In this document: positions 9,169 through 19,702 of the stretch, one piece after another
Position numbering within the stretch: the stretch's first letter is position 1
How the letters are laid out: each line of letters starts with the position of its first letter
Assembly (NCBI GenBank): GCA_014529385.2
Contig: CM043952.1
Coordinates: 151,739,057-151,803,056, forward strand
From: Adiantum capillus-veneris
Lineage: Eukaryota; Streptophyta; Polypodiopsida; Polypodiales; Pteridaceae
DNA: 64,000 nucleotides
Direction of reading: 5' to 3'
Made by a program: the position numbers and the translations under genes
Notes under the pieces: generated by a model
Told to the model about the DNA's origin: nothing
Seen by the model: the letters and a program-made list of their open reading frames with translations, nothing else
The model's database searches: none

Positions 9169-11904
9169 TCAGTCCACAAAGGGGAGTAAGCCCAAAGCTT
9201 TGCGGAAAGCTTCAAGCTTCTCACGAGACAATGCCTTTGTGAAAAGATCTGCAAGGTTGTCCTGTGTTGGCACATAAGCCAAGCTGATCTCTCCTACTGA
9301 GAGCCTCTCCCTGACATTGTGGTAATGCACCTCAATGTGCTTCGTGCGAGCATGAAAAACTGGGTTCCTCACAGTTGCCAATGCGCTCTGACTGTGGGTG
9401 TAGATAGTGTTGGCAGTTTCCTATCCAACACCCAAATCAGCCATAAGGCGTCTGAGCCATCCACACTCAACCGTAGCTGTGAAGATTGCCCTGTACTCAG
9501 CCTCACAACTCGAAGTGGCCACAGTAGGTTGCTTCTTGCTCAACCATGATATACATGAACTGCCAAGCATGAAATAAAAACCACTTGTGGACACTCGCGT
9601 GTCAAAACAACCAGCCCAATCTGAGTCCGAAAAAGCATGTAAGTCTGGCGGCAATGATCCCCCCTTGGGATAAAACAAGCCAAGATGTAAAGTGCCATTA
9701 AGGTAGCGGAAAATCCTCTTGACAGCCTGCCAAAGCTTAGACTCTGGGCTATGCATAAATCTGCTTACCTGTGAGACTGCGAACTGAATATTCGGCCTCG
9801 TGTTGCATACATAAATCAGGCAGCCAACAGCAGTTTGATAAAGAGTGACATCAGCAGGATCACCAGCATCATGTAGACTCAACCTTAAACTTGTTTCCAT
9901 GGGAGTGGCAATAGGTTTGCAATCCTCAAGTCCAAACTTACATAGCAATGTCTCTATGTAACTTTTCTGACACAAGGCAATACCACCATCACACTGCTTA
10001 AACTGTATACCCAAATAATGATGCAACATCCCCAAATCTTTCATCTTGAAAGTAGCATTCAAATCAGCCTTAAATTCAGCAATATGTCTCTCATTTGGTC
10101 CAGTGATCAGCGAATCATCAACATAAAGAACCACAATGAGAAGTACATCACCCTCACGCTTTACATACAATGTGCTTTCTGTTGGACTGTTACGAAAGCC
10201 TCGTTTAACCAAATGAGTGTCAGCTTTCTCATACCAAGCACGAGGAGATTGCTTCAACCCATACAAAGCCTTCTTACATCTACACACTTTGTCCTCTTGT
10301 CCTTTTATGACAAAACCGCGAGGCTACGTTACATAAACTTCCTCAAATATGTCACCATTCAAGAAAGCAGTAACAATGTCTGATTGATGTACATCCCAAC
10401 CAAAATGAGCTGCCAATGTACATAGAAAATGCACAGTAGTCATACGACAAGTGGGAGCAAAATTCTCTTCATAATCTATGCCTTTTTGTTGTGCATAACC
10501 CTTTGCAACAAGTCGAGCCTTATGGCGATCGATCTTACCATCCGGCTTGCGTTTCAACTTGTAAACCCATTTCGTACCAATGGCCTTTTTTCCAGGAGGC
10601 AAATCACATAAAGTCCATGTGTCATTCTCTATAAGTGCATCATATTATGATTGCATGGCAGCCATCCAATTTTCTGAATTCTCTGCTTCATCAAAAGACA
10701 GAGGCTCCTCAACATCATATAAACTAGACACAGCCAAAGCATAACAATCTCATGCATAAGATGCATGGCGAGAGCCTGAACGAGTACGACTAGACAAAGG
10801 TGCATCCAATTTACTGTCACGCAAAGTGTGCACCAGCCATTTTGGCATACCTCTAGCAATAGGCTGTACATCAAGTACATCATGTACATCTGTATAAGCA
10901 ATAGGCTGTTCTAAAACATTTTCAAAAACCCCCACAGGTTGTACATTTGCCTCATTGGAACTTACATTCGTATTTCCACCACTGAAAAGAGGCAACAAAG
11001 TGTCATAAATGTCCTTTGAGCTTACATTACTGTCTCTAGTACATGACAGCAAGGGCTGAACAGAAACTTCCACAAACACTACATCCCGAGAAACCAGAAT
11101 ACATTTTGTTTGTGGATGATACAACCTGTAACCTTTGCTTTCATCACTATAACCAACAAAAATACATTTGACAGCCTTATCATCCAATTTTTTGCGCTAC
11201 ACTTGTGTCACCAAAGCATATGCCAAACGGCCACAAACACGCATGTGCTCAATAGAAGGCTTTCTATCATGCCATGCTTCATATGGAGTAATAGACTGCA
11301 AAGCTTTCGTAGGACACCTGTTAAGTACATAAGTGGCACACATGATGGCCGTAAGCCAAAAAGAATGCGGTAAATCTTGACTTTTGACCATACATCGTGC
11401 CATTTCCGTTAGTGACCTGTTTTTCCTCTTAGCAACACCATTTTGCTGAGGTGTATAAGGCACTGTACATTGGTGTTTTATCCCACGACTAGCCAAAAAT
11501 GCATTAAATTCATGAGACATATACTCCCCCCCTCGATCGGAACGAAGGGTGCCCATAGTACATTTCGAGACATTTTCAGCCATAGCCAAAAATTGTTTGA
11601 AGCACATGAAAACTTCAGACTTCGCTTTAAGCGAAAATACCCATGCATGCCTGGAGTAGTCATCAATGAAAGTCACGAAGTACAGGTAATTGCCCAAGGA
11701 TGGAGTTTGCATGAGCCCACAAACATCACTATGCACAAGCTGCAAGCTGCAACCTGCATCTGGCCCGAACTGAACCATCCTTTGGAAATTTATAACGCTG
11801 CATCTTACCCAAAATACAGCCTTCACAAACAGGTTTGACAGGTGCTTCAAGAGGCAGCAAAGAAGCAACCATATCAGATTACTGCAAACGCGGCAAACTG
11901 GCAA
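9169..11904 (-). pseudogene. pol: pol of element B: integrase, RT, RNase H
   Basis: Integrase (about 11904-11197) shows VHSDVCG, LRSDRGGEY and PQQNGVAKRKNRS. The third catalytic residue, glutamate in the family and in element A, is lysine here (codon 11428-11430). A frameshift lies near 11760. RT begins about 10602 (KWVYKLKRKPDGK, ARLVAKGYAQQKGIDYEE). From 10287 it runs 288 codons: CKKALYGLKQSPRAWY, the YVDDSLITG active site, KDLGMLHHYLGIQ and NTRPNIQFAVSQVSRFM. The RNase H motifs follow (SDSDWAGC, TSSCEAEYRA). A TAG at 9421-9423 splits off the RNase H end (ARTKHIEVHYHNVRE, DLFTKAL), which stops at 9169. Confidence 0.9.
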
Positions 11905-13389
11905 AATTCAGATGACCAAAACGTGCATGCCAAAGTTTTGCATCTAAAATAGCCCTTGAATCTGCAACAGCATTTGCAAAATTTTGTCCACACTTGTCAT
12001 ACAAAGTGAGCTTATACAGCCCACGGCACAAAAGCCCAGATGCAACAATTTCATCACCCAAACTGAGATCATGAATTGTACATCTGTCATCCACAAATTT
12101 GACTACAAGTCCAAGTCTAGCAAGTGCGGATACAGATAAGAGATTCTTCTTGATTCCAGGTACATAAAGTGCATCAACAAGTGTGAAGGAAATGCCATTA
12201 GTAGCAGTGAGCACAATCTTTCCAACTCCCTGAACTGGATAAGAGGCGTTGTTGGCACAAGTGACTGAATTCCCATGAGGGACTGACTCGAGAGAGGTAA
12301 ACAATTCACAATGTGAGGTAATGTGCTTTGTAGCACCACTGTCGAAATACCACACATGTGAATCTGCAGCAATTGACAAGCATGCATCATGGACAGCAGG
12401 ATTGTAAGTGCACTCTGCGCTAAAAGCCCATTCTGCATCAACATCAGCATCACGGTCTCCTTTCACAGAAGACTCAACAATGGCTGCATTTGTACTGGAA
12501 CCAGCATTTGCAGTGGAACCACCCTCTTTCTTCTTAGCCTCTTTGGCCTTCAACTTAGGACACGACTTGATCAAGTGATCATTAGCTTTACAATAATGGC
12601 AACGCATCTTCTTTTTGCCCTTATCACCAGAATTGCCAGACGAAGTGCTGCCAACAGAAGCATTAGGAACAGAATTTTTGCCACTCGTAGCAGAACCATA
12701 AGAAGTGGATGCATTATTGTTACCACCCTTTCTTTGAGAAGAAATAAAAGCCTGTTCAACTGCACGTTGCCTAGTCTTGTAGGATTTCCTTGGGTCATCA
12801 GTCTCCAAGTACTAGCAAAAGTCTGGTAGGAATCTGGTAAGGCATCAAGAACAGTCTGCACAAGGGAACTGTCTGAAATGACTTCACCTGCAGAAATAAG
12901 CTGCTCATTGATATCCTTGACACTAGCAAGGAAAGTGTCCATATCATCTTCCTCATGCATAATCTTTGACTCCAGCTCTTTACACAGCAAAGCAATTTTA
13001 GCCTCATTGCGGCTTGCATAAAGACCTGCTAGAATATCCCAAGCCTGTTTTGCAGATTTCGCTGAACGGATATGTGGAACAATGGTGCGCTTCACAAACA
13101 ACGCAATCAATGCATGAGCCTACGCATCCTCAACATCCCAACGAGCTTGTTCTGCCGTAGGCAAAACAACTCTAACAGCTGCAATCCTTGCAGCAAGAAC
13201 TACAACATCCTCAACATCGCCTACATCCTCAGAACCAGGACGTACATCAATGCCTTGCACAATGTTCCAGACACCCTTTGACACAAGAACATGTTGCATC
13301 ATATAAGCCCACATAGGGTAGTTGTCCCCATCCAACCTGTCCTCAACAGCAAACATCTTGAACACATCTGTGTTGTTGTTGTCAGCCAT
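11879..13389 (-). pseudogene. gag: gag and protease of element B
   Basis: The ATG at 13389 opens MADNNNTDVFKMFA. The gag domain is broken by a TAG at 13120-13122 (the same codon is open in element A) and continues in frame to about 12810. There a frameshift moves to the frame running 12808-11879 (309 codons). That frame holds a Ser/Asn/Gly-rich linker, the zinc knuckle CHYCKANDHLIKSC, the protease box WYFDSGATKHIT (catalytic DSGA) and the start of the integrase zinc region LWHARFGHLNF. The domain order is gag-zinc knuckle-PR-IN, as in Ty1/copia. The damage is two lesions, otherwise well preserved. Confidence 0.9.
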
Positions 13390-13751
13390 GGTAAATGCTG
13401 CACCTGATGTGAAAACTGTCCAAAAATAGGAGAAACGGAGCGAGAACAACCTGTGCTATATAGCACAAACCGTAGAAGACTATAAGTCACCTGTTATGCA
13501 GAAAACGGCACTGACAGAAATTCTACACAAAATGACGAAATAGCCTGTGCAGTATTGCCTGTAGTGGAAACAGAGGCCGAAATGAGCCCAAATCAAAATT
13601 CTGAGTAGACCTAGCTCTTCGAGCTATCCCAAAAATTTTGTCGACCTGCGAACGCTTGCCAAAGCTCACTAAAATCGGAGAAAGTGAGCAAGCATGTACT
13701 GGAGTAGCTAGCGACTAAGCCCGGGAGGACGTGACCTGCTCTGATACCAAT

Positions 13752-13978
13752 TGTTGGAATTAGGGTTGCAAAGAAACACACACAGGTTGGAGAAGACGAA
13801 GGAAGCTCAAGGCACACAATAGAGAGTGTGTTACATAGTGTGCAATGGAAAGATAGATAGCCCTAGAGTGATGGGCGTATATACAATGCACGGGGGAAAA
13901 AACCTCCTAAAGAGGGAAAAAATGCCACGGCGGTCCTAGTGTGTTCACACACATCACTACCACATGTATATGGTAACA
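13752..13978 (-). repeat. 5' LTR and adjacent primer site of element B
   Basis: This is a 227-bp LTR bounded by TGTTGG...GTAACA. The complement of TGGTATCAGAGC lies immediately inside, at about 13738-13751. Confidence 0.93.
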
Positions 13979-15898
13979 AATCTGCATGATATTTGTCTTT
14001 TACACAATCCTCTGGTTTTACAAGCAGTAGATAGTGAGCTTTATCTTTTATCCTGGGAGGGTTCTCTCTCATTTTGTTTTTTGCTTGTTTTTTCCTATAG
14101 CGTTCCTGGCGTTTAGGGTGCTGATTGGCAAAATCATAAAAGTTGATATTCGCTGTTCTCTCCCCACGCTCGCTTGAGCTGTCTGAACACTCATTATCTG
14201 CATCGTTATTTACCTCCAGATGCTCAGAGGAGTTATAAAACTGTTCTTGTTCTGGTGGTTCTACATTCTCATCTTTTGCTAGTATAAGGCTTACTATGTA
14301 ATAAGGTAGCACATCATAGCCTTACTTATCGCAAAATTTTGTCGTTGGGCTGTCTGTAATGGTACCGACATCCAATGTTGCTAGTATGTGTTCCCATTCC
14401 AGAGGTTCTTAGGCATCTTCAGGAAAAGGTTCCGGAATATAATCTTTGTCCTCAATAGCTCTTTCTAAGATACATTCCTCTCTTTTTAAGCTCCCACAAT
14501 GTGAAGCTCCGCACATCCAAAGCTCTTTTTTTTGCCCTAACCATGATGGGAGTTCGGACCTTGCCAATGTAGCTGAATCAAACTCTTGCACTTGTGTCTG
14601 GTTCACATCTTTGTAACTATGGTCTTTTAGGTGTATTTTGGTTGTAGTCTCGCCATGTCTGAGGTATATGTGGTAGTAACCCCAATCCTGGACCATCTTT
14701 AATTGTCTCATGAATGGTCTTCCCAAGATGATCTCGTAATTGTTCTTTTTGTCGAAATCGACTATTGCAAATGTATGCTCATATTCGATTCCGCACGAAG
14801 TGACAATTACTTTTTATAAAAGTCCTAGAGGCTTTTCCATGAACCCATCTGCCAGTTGCAATTTCATTCTGGTAGCTCTCAAAGCCGGTTTTCCCCATTT
14901 TTTCCAGATTTCCTTGGTGGCGATAGCGACTCCTACTCCACTGTCAAGAATAGCTTTGGAAACTACTCCTTGGAATTCTACTGGTAGTGTGGTATTTCCA
15001 TCTTCTCCCTTGCAATATTCTCCAACCTTGTTTAAAGGTACTGGCCTAGTGTTTAGTTGAGGATTGTCCAATTCTCTGATCCCTTCTTGAAGCTTCAAGG
15101 TGGGGTCTTTTACTCCAAATTTTTCTAAGCATTTTCCTACTGTGGTCCACATGTTTGGTCGTAACCTCAGGAGTTCGGCTAATGTGCTTGTGCATGCCAC
15201 AGGGGTGGACAATAACTCAATCAACCCTTGTGAATCCATCACTCTGTTGGAAGAAAGTCTTTGAGATGGGATTGCTCTCACCTCATACTTGGCTTCATAC
15301 TCCCCTAGGTAAGAGGGTAGAGTTTTTAGCAAGACTGGTTGGTTGTGCCCCGAACTAATTGATCCCTGGTCTCCCCCTTGTGAATGCATATCAAAGTTCA
15401 TTTGTGATCTTACCTCAAATTCTTCAATAGGAGGTAAGATCTCATTTTTCTCTTTTCTCGTGCTATACATTTGGTAGCTCACCCGGTTAGCTACGTTGGC
15501 ATCACGGATCTGCTTCCACAGGTCATCTAGACCGTTACAATCCTTACCTATTTCTACCAATGTTTTAGGTTGAAACCCATCACTTGTCTCATCTGTTGTA
15601 TTTGGCACTATGATAGGTTCTCTCCTAAACTCAGAGGCATTCGTGAGTCTCTCCTTCGTGTCTACTTGTTTCTCTACAGTTGGTTTGATAGGGGTTGGAG
15701 CTGTTACTTCATGCCAACTTGCAGGTTTACCAAGCGGGTTTTCTATCAAGGATTGGGCTGTTTCAATCATCTTTCGACACATTTCCAACCTCTGTTTTTC
15801 TATTTCGGCTTATGGATAAGTCATCCATCTTTGCTCTTGGGTTTGGTTGTTTTTTAGTCTGGCTTCGTAAGCTTTTAAAAGTGCGTCTAACTGCTCAT
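13979..15898 (-). pseudogene. Element G1: protease region upstream of RT
   Basis: Reading from 15898 down, one main frame (15788-14814, 324 codons) carries a long linker and then a retropepsin with AILDSGVGVAIATKEIW (catalytic DSG) near its C-terminus. A frame break near 14814 precedes the second half of the protease fold, which ends in GRPFMRQLKMVQDW at 14726-14409. A Glu/Asp/Ser-rich spacer with FYDFANQHPKRQERYRKK follows (14312-13979). This is the normal gypsy position for protease, before RT. The segment is bounded by elements C (15899) and B (13978). It was described from frame continuity and motif order; the linker function is unknown. Confidence 0.82.
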
Positions 15899-16097
15899 TG
15901 TTGGGGTTAAGGCCTATGTGCCTTGACCGGTCGCCCAGGTCATGGGCGCCCGCCCACTGTTACCCTATACTTATAGTGAGTATACTGTATAGGGGGAGCT
16001 GCCACTTCACAGTCTCCCCACCCATATCTGTGTGTTGTGTGTCTCCTTCTCTCTCTCTCTCTCACTCTTCGTCTGTGGTGCTCCCCGATCCCCTTCA
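15899..16097 (+). repeat. 5' LTR of element C
   Basis: It runs TGTTGGGGTTAAGG...GATCCCCTTCA. A CT-rich microsatellite stretch near its 3' end differs in length from the 3' LTR copy. Confidence 0.94.
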
Positions 16098-16111
16098 ATT
16101 GGTATCAGAGC
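16098..16111 (+). promoter_or_regulatory. Primer binding site of element C
   Basis: ATTGGTATCAGAGC directly follows the LTR. It is the complement of the initiator tRNA-Met 3' end without CCA, with a two-base gap. Confidence 0.88.
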
Positions 16112-17695
16112 TATGGTGACCGCGGAGAGCACGACGGCTTTGAGAGCTTCGAGGCGATAGCTCGCTCTCTCTCGACAGTAGAGAGATTAAGAAAGCAGAA
16201 GACTTGGTGAGAATGCAATGGGAGCTTGTGAGCTCAGTTGAGAGTGATGTATGCTCTTATGGAAGCTCAAAAAGGAGTGTGGAAGATTGTGTGTAAGTGA
16301 AGGTGCTATCCTAAACTGTGTGCGCAGCTGAGAATTTGATCCGAAGTGCCCATGCGTTTCGACGTGGTCTACAACTTTGCAGAAGAAAATTTTTGCAAAT
16401 TCCTCACCGTTTTGCTGATATTCAGCTCAGACTAACTGTATACAGAAATTCCAGATTTTCTGTTGTCTCATTGTGTGCGAGTTTGATGCACCTTTGGAAG
16501 CACGGGAGATGCTTGAAGTTGAGTGCATAAATTCTAAGCTAAAGATGCAATTGTAGCTTGTGTTAAGCTTGTGGTTTGAGGGTTTTTTGGTAGACTTGGG
16601 CAACGAAGTACGGAGGCGTTTACACACCACCGAAGCGGTCTATTGAGAGACGCAGGTTTTTGGAGCACACAGGTGGAGCTTCTTTCACTGGTTTTCACAA
16701 AATACTTTGGCAGTGATTTTGTGCTTGGATTCATGGTCTTTGCGGATGGTTTGCATATGGTTATGGCACATGGTTGATGCCCATTATATATGCATTTTGG
16801 CGAGCACTTTCAAGTGTCGGTAAGCTCTCTTGAGAGCATTGTTTTCGCATTGATCAAGTTTCCGAATTGCAAATCTTTTGGCGTTTGCTTATGCGCAGTC
16901 ACTCCGTTGATGTACGTTGAGTGCGGATTGCCATTGTATGTGAAAATGTGGAGCCATTTTGGCATTTCTACTCATTGGCATTGAGTAGTGTTATGGTTTA
17001 TGGTAGAGATTGTACTTGAGTTTATTGCTCAGCTTTCAGGGGAAATTCTGTCCGATTTTTCTCAGATTCTCGCCATAGTTTGTGATCGAGTGTTTACTCT
17101 CACTTTGACAGGTTTTGTCAGTTTGGACACAGTTTTGTGTTTTTGTATCCACTCTCGCAAGAGTGAGGAGTTGTGTATCTTTCTTTGCTTGAGACAGTGG
17201 TTTGCTCTCGGGTGGGAGAGTCTCGTGATCTCGAGCATTGTTTGCCATAGTTTTGCAGAGCTTATGCATGTATGTTGAGTGTAGTTTGATGCGCATTGAT
17301 TGCTCATTGTATTGAGCTTGCAGGACAATGGTTATTTTGTGTTGATAGCCATTGTGCGTCGAAACTCTGGCGAAATTTTCCCAGGAGTTTTATGCGCATC
17401 ATTTATGCGATCTAGGTAGAGATTGCGGGTTGCACTCAGCATTTGTGTGCGGTGTTCTCTGCAGGTGGGAGATTTGTGCGTGTGTATGCATCGATACCGC
17501 ACAGTGTGGGCTTGGTGATTAGCTCACAGATTGCAGTGTGATACTAGAGCAGGTGAGGCTTGTATTGACATTGCGGGAGCTCTATTTTGGAGTGTGTCTC
17601 ACACGTTTTACATTGTGTTTCTGGCCATATTTGTAGACAGTTTCCAGGTGTTGTTGGTGAGGTGGTTTTGCTTTCTAGTTTGCTACATTGTGCTC
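16112..17695 (+). other. Leader of element C, no gene seen
   Basis: This is 1.6 kb of sequence rich in TTTTG and GAG runs between the primer site and the gag ATG. The frame is open upstream of the ATG from 17531, but those residues (hydrophobic, FWSVSHTFYIVFLAIFV) differ from any gag. D has similar sequence, so the upstream extension may be leader rather than protein. Confidence 0.65.
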
Positions 17696-19207
17696 ATGGC
17701 AGAGACAGGTGATCGATCAAATTGTGACCTCTCACAGATGCGCGTGTTTGATGGGTCAGACTTTGCGGCATGGAGAGAGTGTATGCTTGATGCATTGACA
17801 CAGCGTGGGTTGCATCGACCATTGAGTGGTGATGCAGGTAGACCTTCAAACATGTCTGACGATCAGTGGCAGGAGCTAGAGGAGATGGCACTATCTACGC
17901 TCTCTTTGCACCTTGCGGAACCTGTATATGCTCTTGTTATGTATGAGACTACTTTGAGAGCACTTTGGCGTAGATTACATGATATGTATGATAGATCTGA
18001 GTCATCACGGACTCGTGTGAGACATGTACATTCACGAGCACGCCGACAGGTGACATGTTGGTATTGTGGTCATTCTGGACACGTTAGACGGCGTTGTTTT
18101 CGTCGTATGCGACATCGTAGGAGACATGGCAGTCTCAGAGATGTATGTAGTGATGCCATGGACTCAGTTGCTTTGACAGTTAAGGCACATGTAGTGTCGG
18201 AGTATACTAGTGAGAGGGATGTCACTTTTACCTCGAGCTATGCACGAGATGCTATACATGTGGATAGTGCACTCCCTTCGCAGTGGTTGCTAGACGCAGA
18301 TGCTATGTTTCATGTCACATCGCATCATGAATGGTTTTGTAGCTATTCTAGCGGGATGCTTGGCAGTGTACGTTTGACCGATGGATCGGTGCATGCGATA
18401 GCAGGTGCAGGAGATGTGAGACTGTCATTACCGAGTGGTGCATCTTACTTGTTACGACATGTGCGCTATGTACCAGATTTGACAGTGAGTTTGATCTCGA
18501 TTGGTCAGCTTAGAGATTGTGGATGTCATATTTCGCTACGAGAGCGGGATTTTGTGATGCATTTGGGTTCGCTAGTGATTGCGAGAGGTGCCACGAGTGG
18601 TACAGGTTACCCATTGCATGTGGATCACGCGAGAGATGGTGTTGTCTCTGTGATCATGCAGTCAGGTAGAGAGCGAGAGAGCAGGCGAGTCTCTTTTGCT
18701 TGTGGGTTACAGGATGCTTTGCATGGAGTGCAGAGCAGTGACCTTGTTGTGCAAGTTGCGTCTACGGATGCACAGGTAGAGCGGGATAGCTCTAGTGAGT
18801 CACAGCAGGATGAGTCATCAGAGGTGATGACAAAGATGACTCACATGGATGCTGAGATGTCGGCTATTGTGGAGTCATTTCTTGATATGCTTATGCCAGA
18901 GCTTGATGCAGATTCAGGACAGATGGATACTCTTGGTACACATGTGATATGTGGTGGGCACGAGGAGTCACTCCAGAGCTCGGAGTCAGAGTGCCATGGT
19001 CTCTATGATAGGAGACAGGATTGCCATGAGTTGAGTTCTGAGATAGAGGTGGCAGAGGTTGCCAGGGTTACATCAACGTTCGGTGTCCTCATGTACGAGA
19101 TGTTGATCTCGAGGCTCGACATAGCAGCTGCAGTGGGAGCATTTGCAGAAGGGTTGATCAATCATTCGATGACTGATCTCGGCATAGAGCATAGGGGATT
19201 GCCATGA
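17696..19207 (+). CDS. gag: Shortened Gag with zinc knuckle and protease relic, element C
   Basis: The frame opens upstream at 17531, but the ATG at 17696 (MAETGDRSNCDLSQM) aligns with the gag start of element D and of the F family. About 503 codons follow. Residues 1-100 are the copia gag N-terminal region (ALSTLSLHLAEPVYALV resembles F ALSTIMLTLAESVYFNV). It jumps directly to the zinc knuckle CWYCGHSGHVRRRC. A protease-like segment comes next: LLDADAMFHVTSH keeps the position of the active site but not the DSG triad, then LRHVRYVPDLTVSLISIGQL. The C-terminal third is acidic and ends with a relic of the RT end (FGVLMYEMLISRLDIAAAVG). The frame is intact, unlike D. It could make an RNA-binding Gag-like protein; enzymatic activity is not expected. 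Confidence 0.8.
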   Translation: MAETGDRSNCDLSQMRVFDGSDFAAWRECMLDALTQRGLHRPLSGDAGRPSNMSDDQWQELEEMALSTLSLHLAEPVYALVMYETTLRALWRRLHDMYDRSESSRTRVRHVHSRARRQVTCWYCGHSGHVRRRCFRRMRHRRRHGSLRDVCSDAMDSVALTVKAHVVSEYTSERDVTFTSSYARDAIHVDSALPSQWLLDADAMFHVTSHHEWFCSYSSGMLGSVRLTDGSVHAIAGAGDVRLSLPSGASYLLRHVRYVPDLTVSLISIGQLRDCGCHISLRERDFVMHLGSLVIARGATSGTGYPLHVDHARDGVVSVIMQSGRERESRRVSFACGLQDALHGVQSSDLVVQVASTDAQVERDSSSESQQDESSEVMTKMTHMDAEMSAIVESFLDMLMPELDADSGQMDTLGTHVICGGHEESLQSSESECHGLYDRRQDCHELSSEIEVAEVARVTSTFGVLMYEMLISRLDIAAAVGAFAEGLINHSMTDLGIEHRGLP

Positions 19208-19253
19208 GTTGAGTTCTGAGATGGAGGTGGCAGAGGTTGCCAGGGTTACATCA
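19019..19253 (+). repeat. About 57-bp direct duplication in element C
   Basis: The block starting GATTGCCATGAGTTGAG at 19019-19075 recurs at 19197-19253 with one or two changes. The adjoining TCATTCGATGACTGATCTCGG-like block is also repeated. The gag ORF stops within the second copy. The pattern fits a slippage or template-switch event. Confidence 0.8.
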
Positions 19254-19475
19254 ATCATTCGATGACTGATCTCGGTTTGCAGGTATTGGACCGATACTTG
19301 CAGCAGTGCATGAGCTCTTGTAGACTCTTTGCAGAGCTTGGAGCTAGCTCTGTGTGGCTTCCGCAGCGGGATGTTTGTCTATCAGTAGAGCCGAATGCAC
19401 TAGCTCATCGAGAGTCAGTGGGCATAGGTTGAGAGAATCTCTCACCTTCTATTAGTTGTACACTAGTAGATCTTG

Positions 19476-19507
19476 CTTAAAGGCACATTGGCCTTTAAGT
19501 GGGAGGT
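19476..19507 (+). promoter_or_regulatory. PPT-abutting hairpin of element C
   Basis: CTTAAAGGC (19476-19484) and GCCTTTAAG (19491-19499) form a perfect 9-bp stem with a six-base loop. The right arm overlaps the PPT AAGTGGGAGGT that abuts the 3' LTR at 19508. Confidence 0.8.
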
Positions 19508-19702
19508 TGTTGGGGTTAAGGCCTATGTGCCTTGACCGGTCGCCCAGGTCATGGGCGCCCGCCCACTGTTACCCTATACTTATAGTGAGTATACTGTATA
19601 GGGGGAGCTGCCACTCTTTTGGAGTCTCCCCACCCACATCGTGTCGTGTGTCTCCTTCTCTCTCTCTCACTCTCTATCTGTGCTGCTCCCCGATCCCCTT
19701 CA
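19508..19702 (+). repeat. 3' LTR of element C
   Basis: This is a 195-bp partner of 15899-16097. A block around the CACTTCACAGTC/CACTCTTTTGGAGTC region and a CT tract differ, so the pair is visibly older than the LTRs of D. Confidence 0.93.

Larger units (their letters stand above)
8867..13978 (-). mobile_element. Element B: full-length Ty1/copia retrotransposon (5.1 kb)
   Basis: The element has LTRs at 8867-9093 and 13752-13978 and a perfect TSD, AATCT, at 8862-8866 and 13979-13983. The primer site is just inside the 5' LTR, and a G-rich PPT lies next to the 3' LTR (plus-strand AATCCCCCCTGG after 9093). Gag, protease, integrase, RT and RNase H are all present in copia order, but with frameshifts, stops and a mutated integrase catalytic residue. 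The two LTRs differ at about seven positions by eye. The 3' LTR terminus has mutated from TG to TA. B interrupts G1. Confidence 0.95.
15899..19702 (+). mobile_element. Element C: non-autonomous copia derivative (3.8 kb)
   Basis: The element has LTRs at 15899-16097 (199 bp) and 19508-19702 (195 bp) and a perfect TSD, CTCAT, at 15894-15898 and 19703-19707. It carries a tRNA-Met primer site, a leader of about 1.6 kb, one long ORF (gag, zinc knuckle, protease relic, fragment of the RT end) and the hairpin-PPT. It has no integrase, no RT core and no RNase H. Its termini, PPT and primer site match those of E/F, which suggests that family could mobilise it. It interrupts G1 between gag and protease. 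Confidence 0.94.

Noticed and set aside
16318-17278. Short plus ORFs in the leader of element C
   Set aside because: No recognisable motif, mixed frames, and the sequence is not kept open in D. Treated as non-coding leader.
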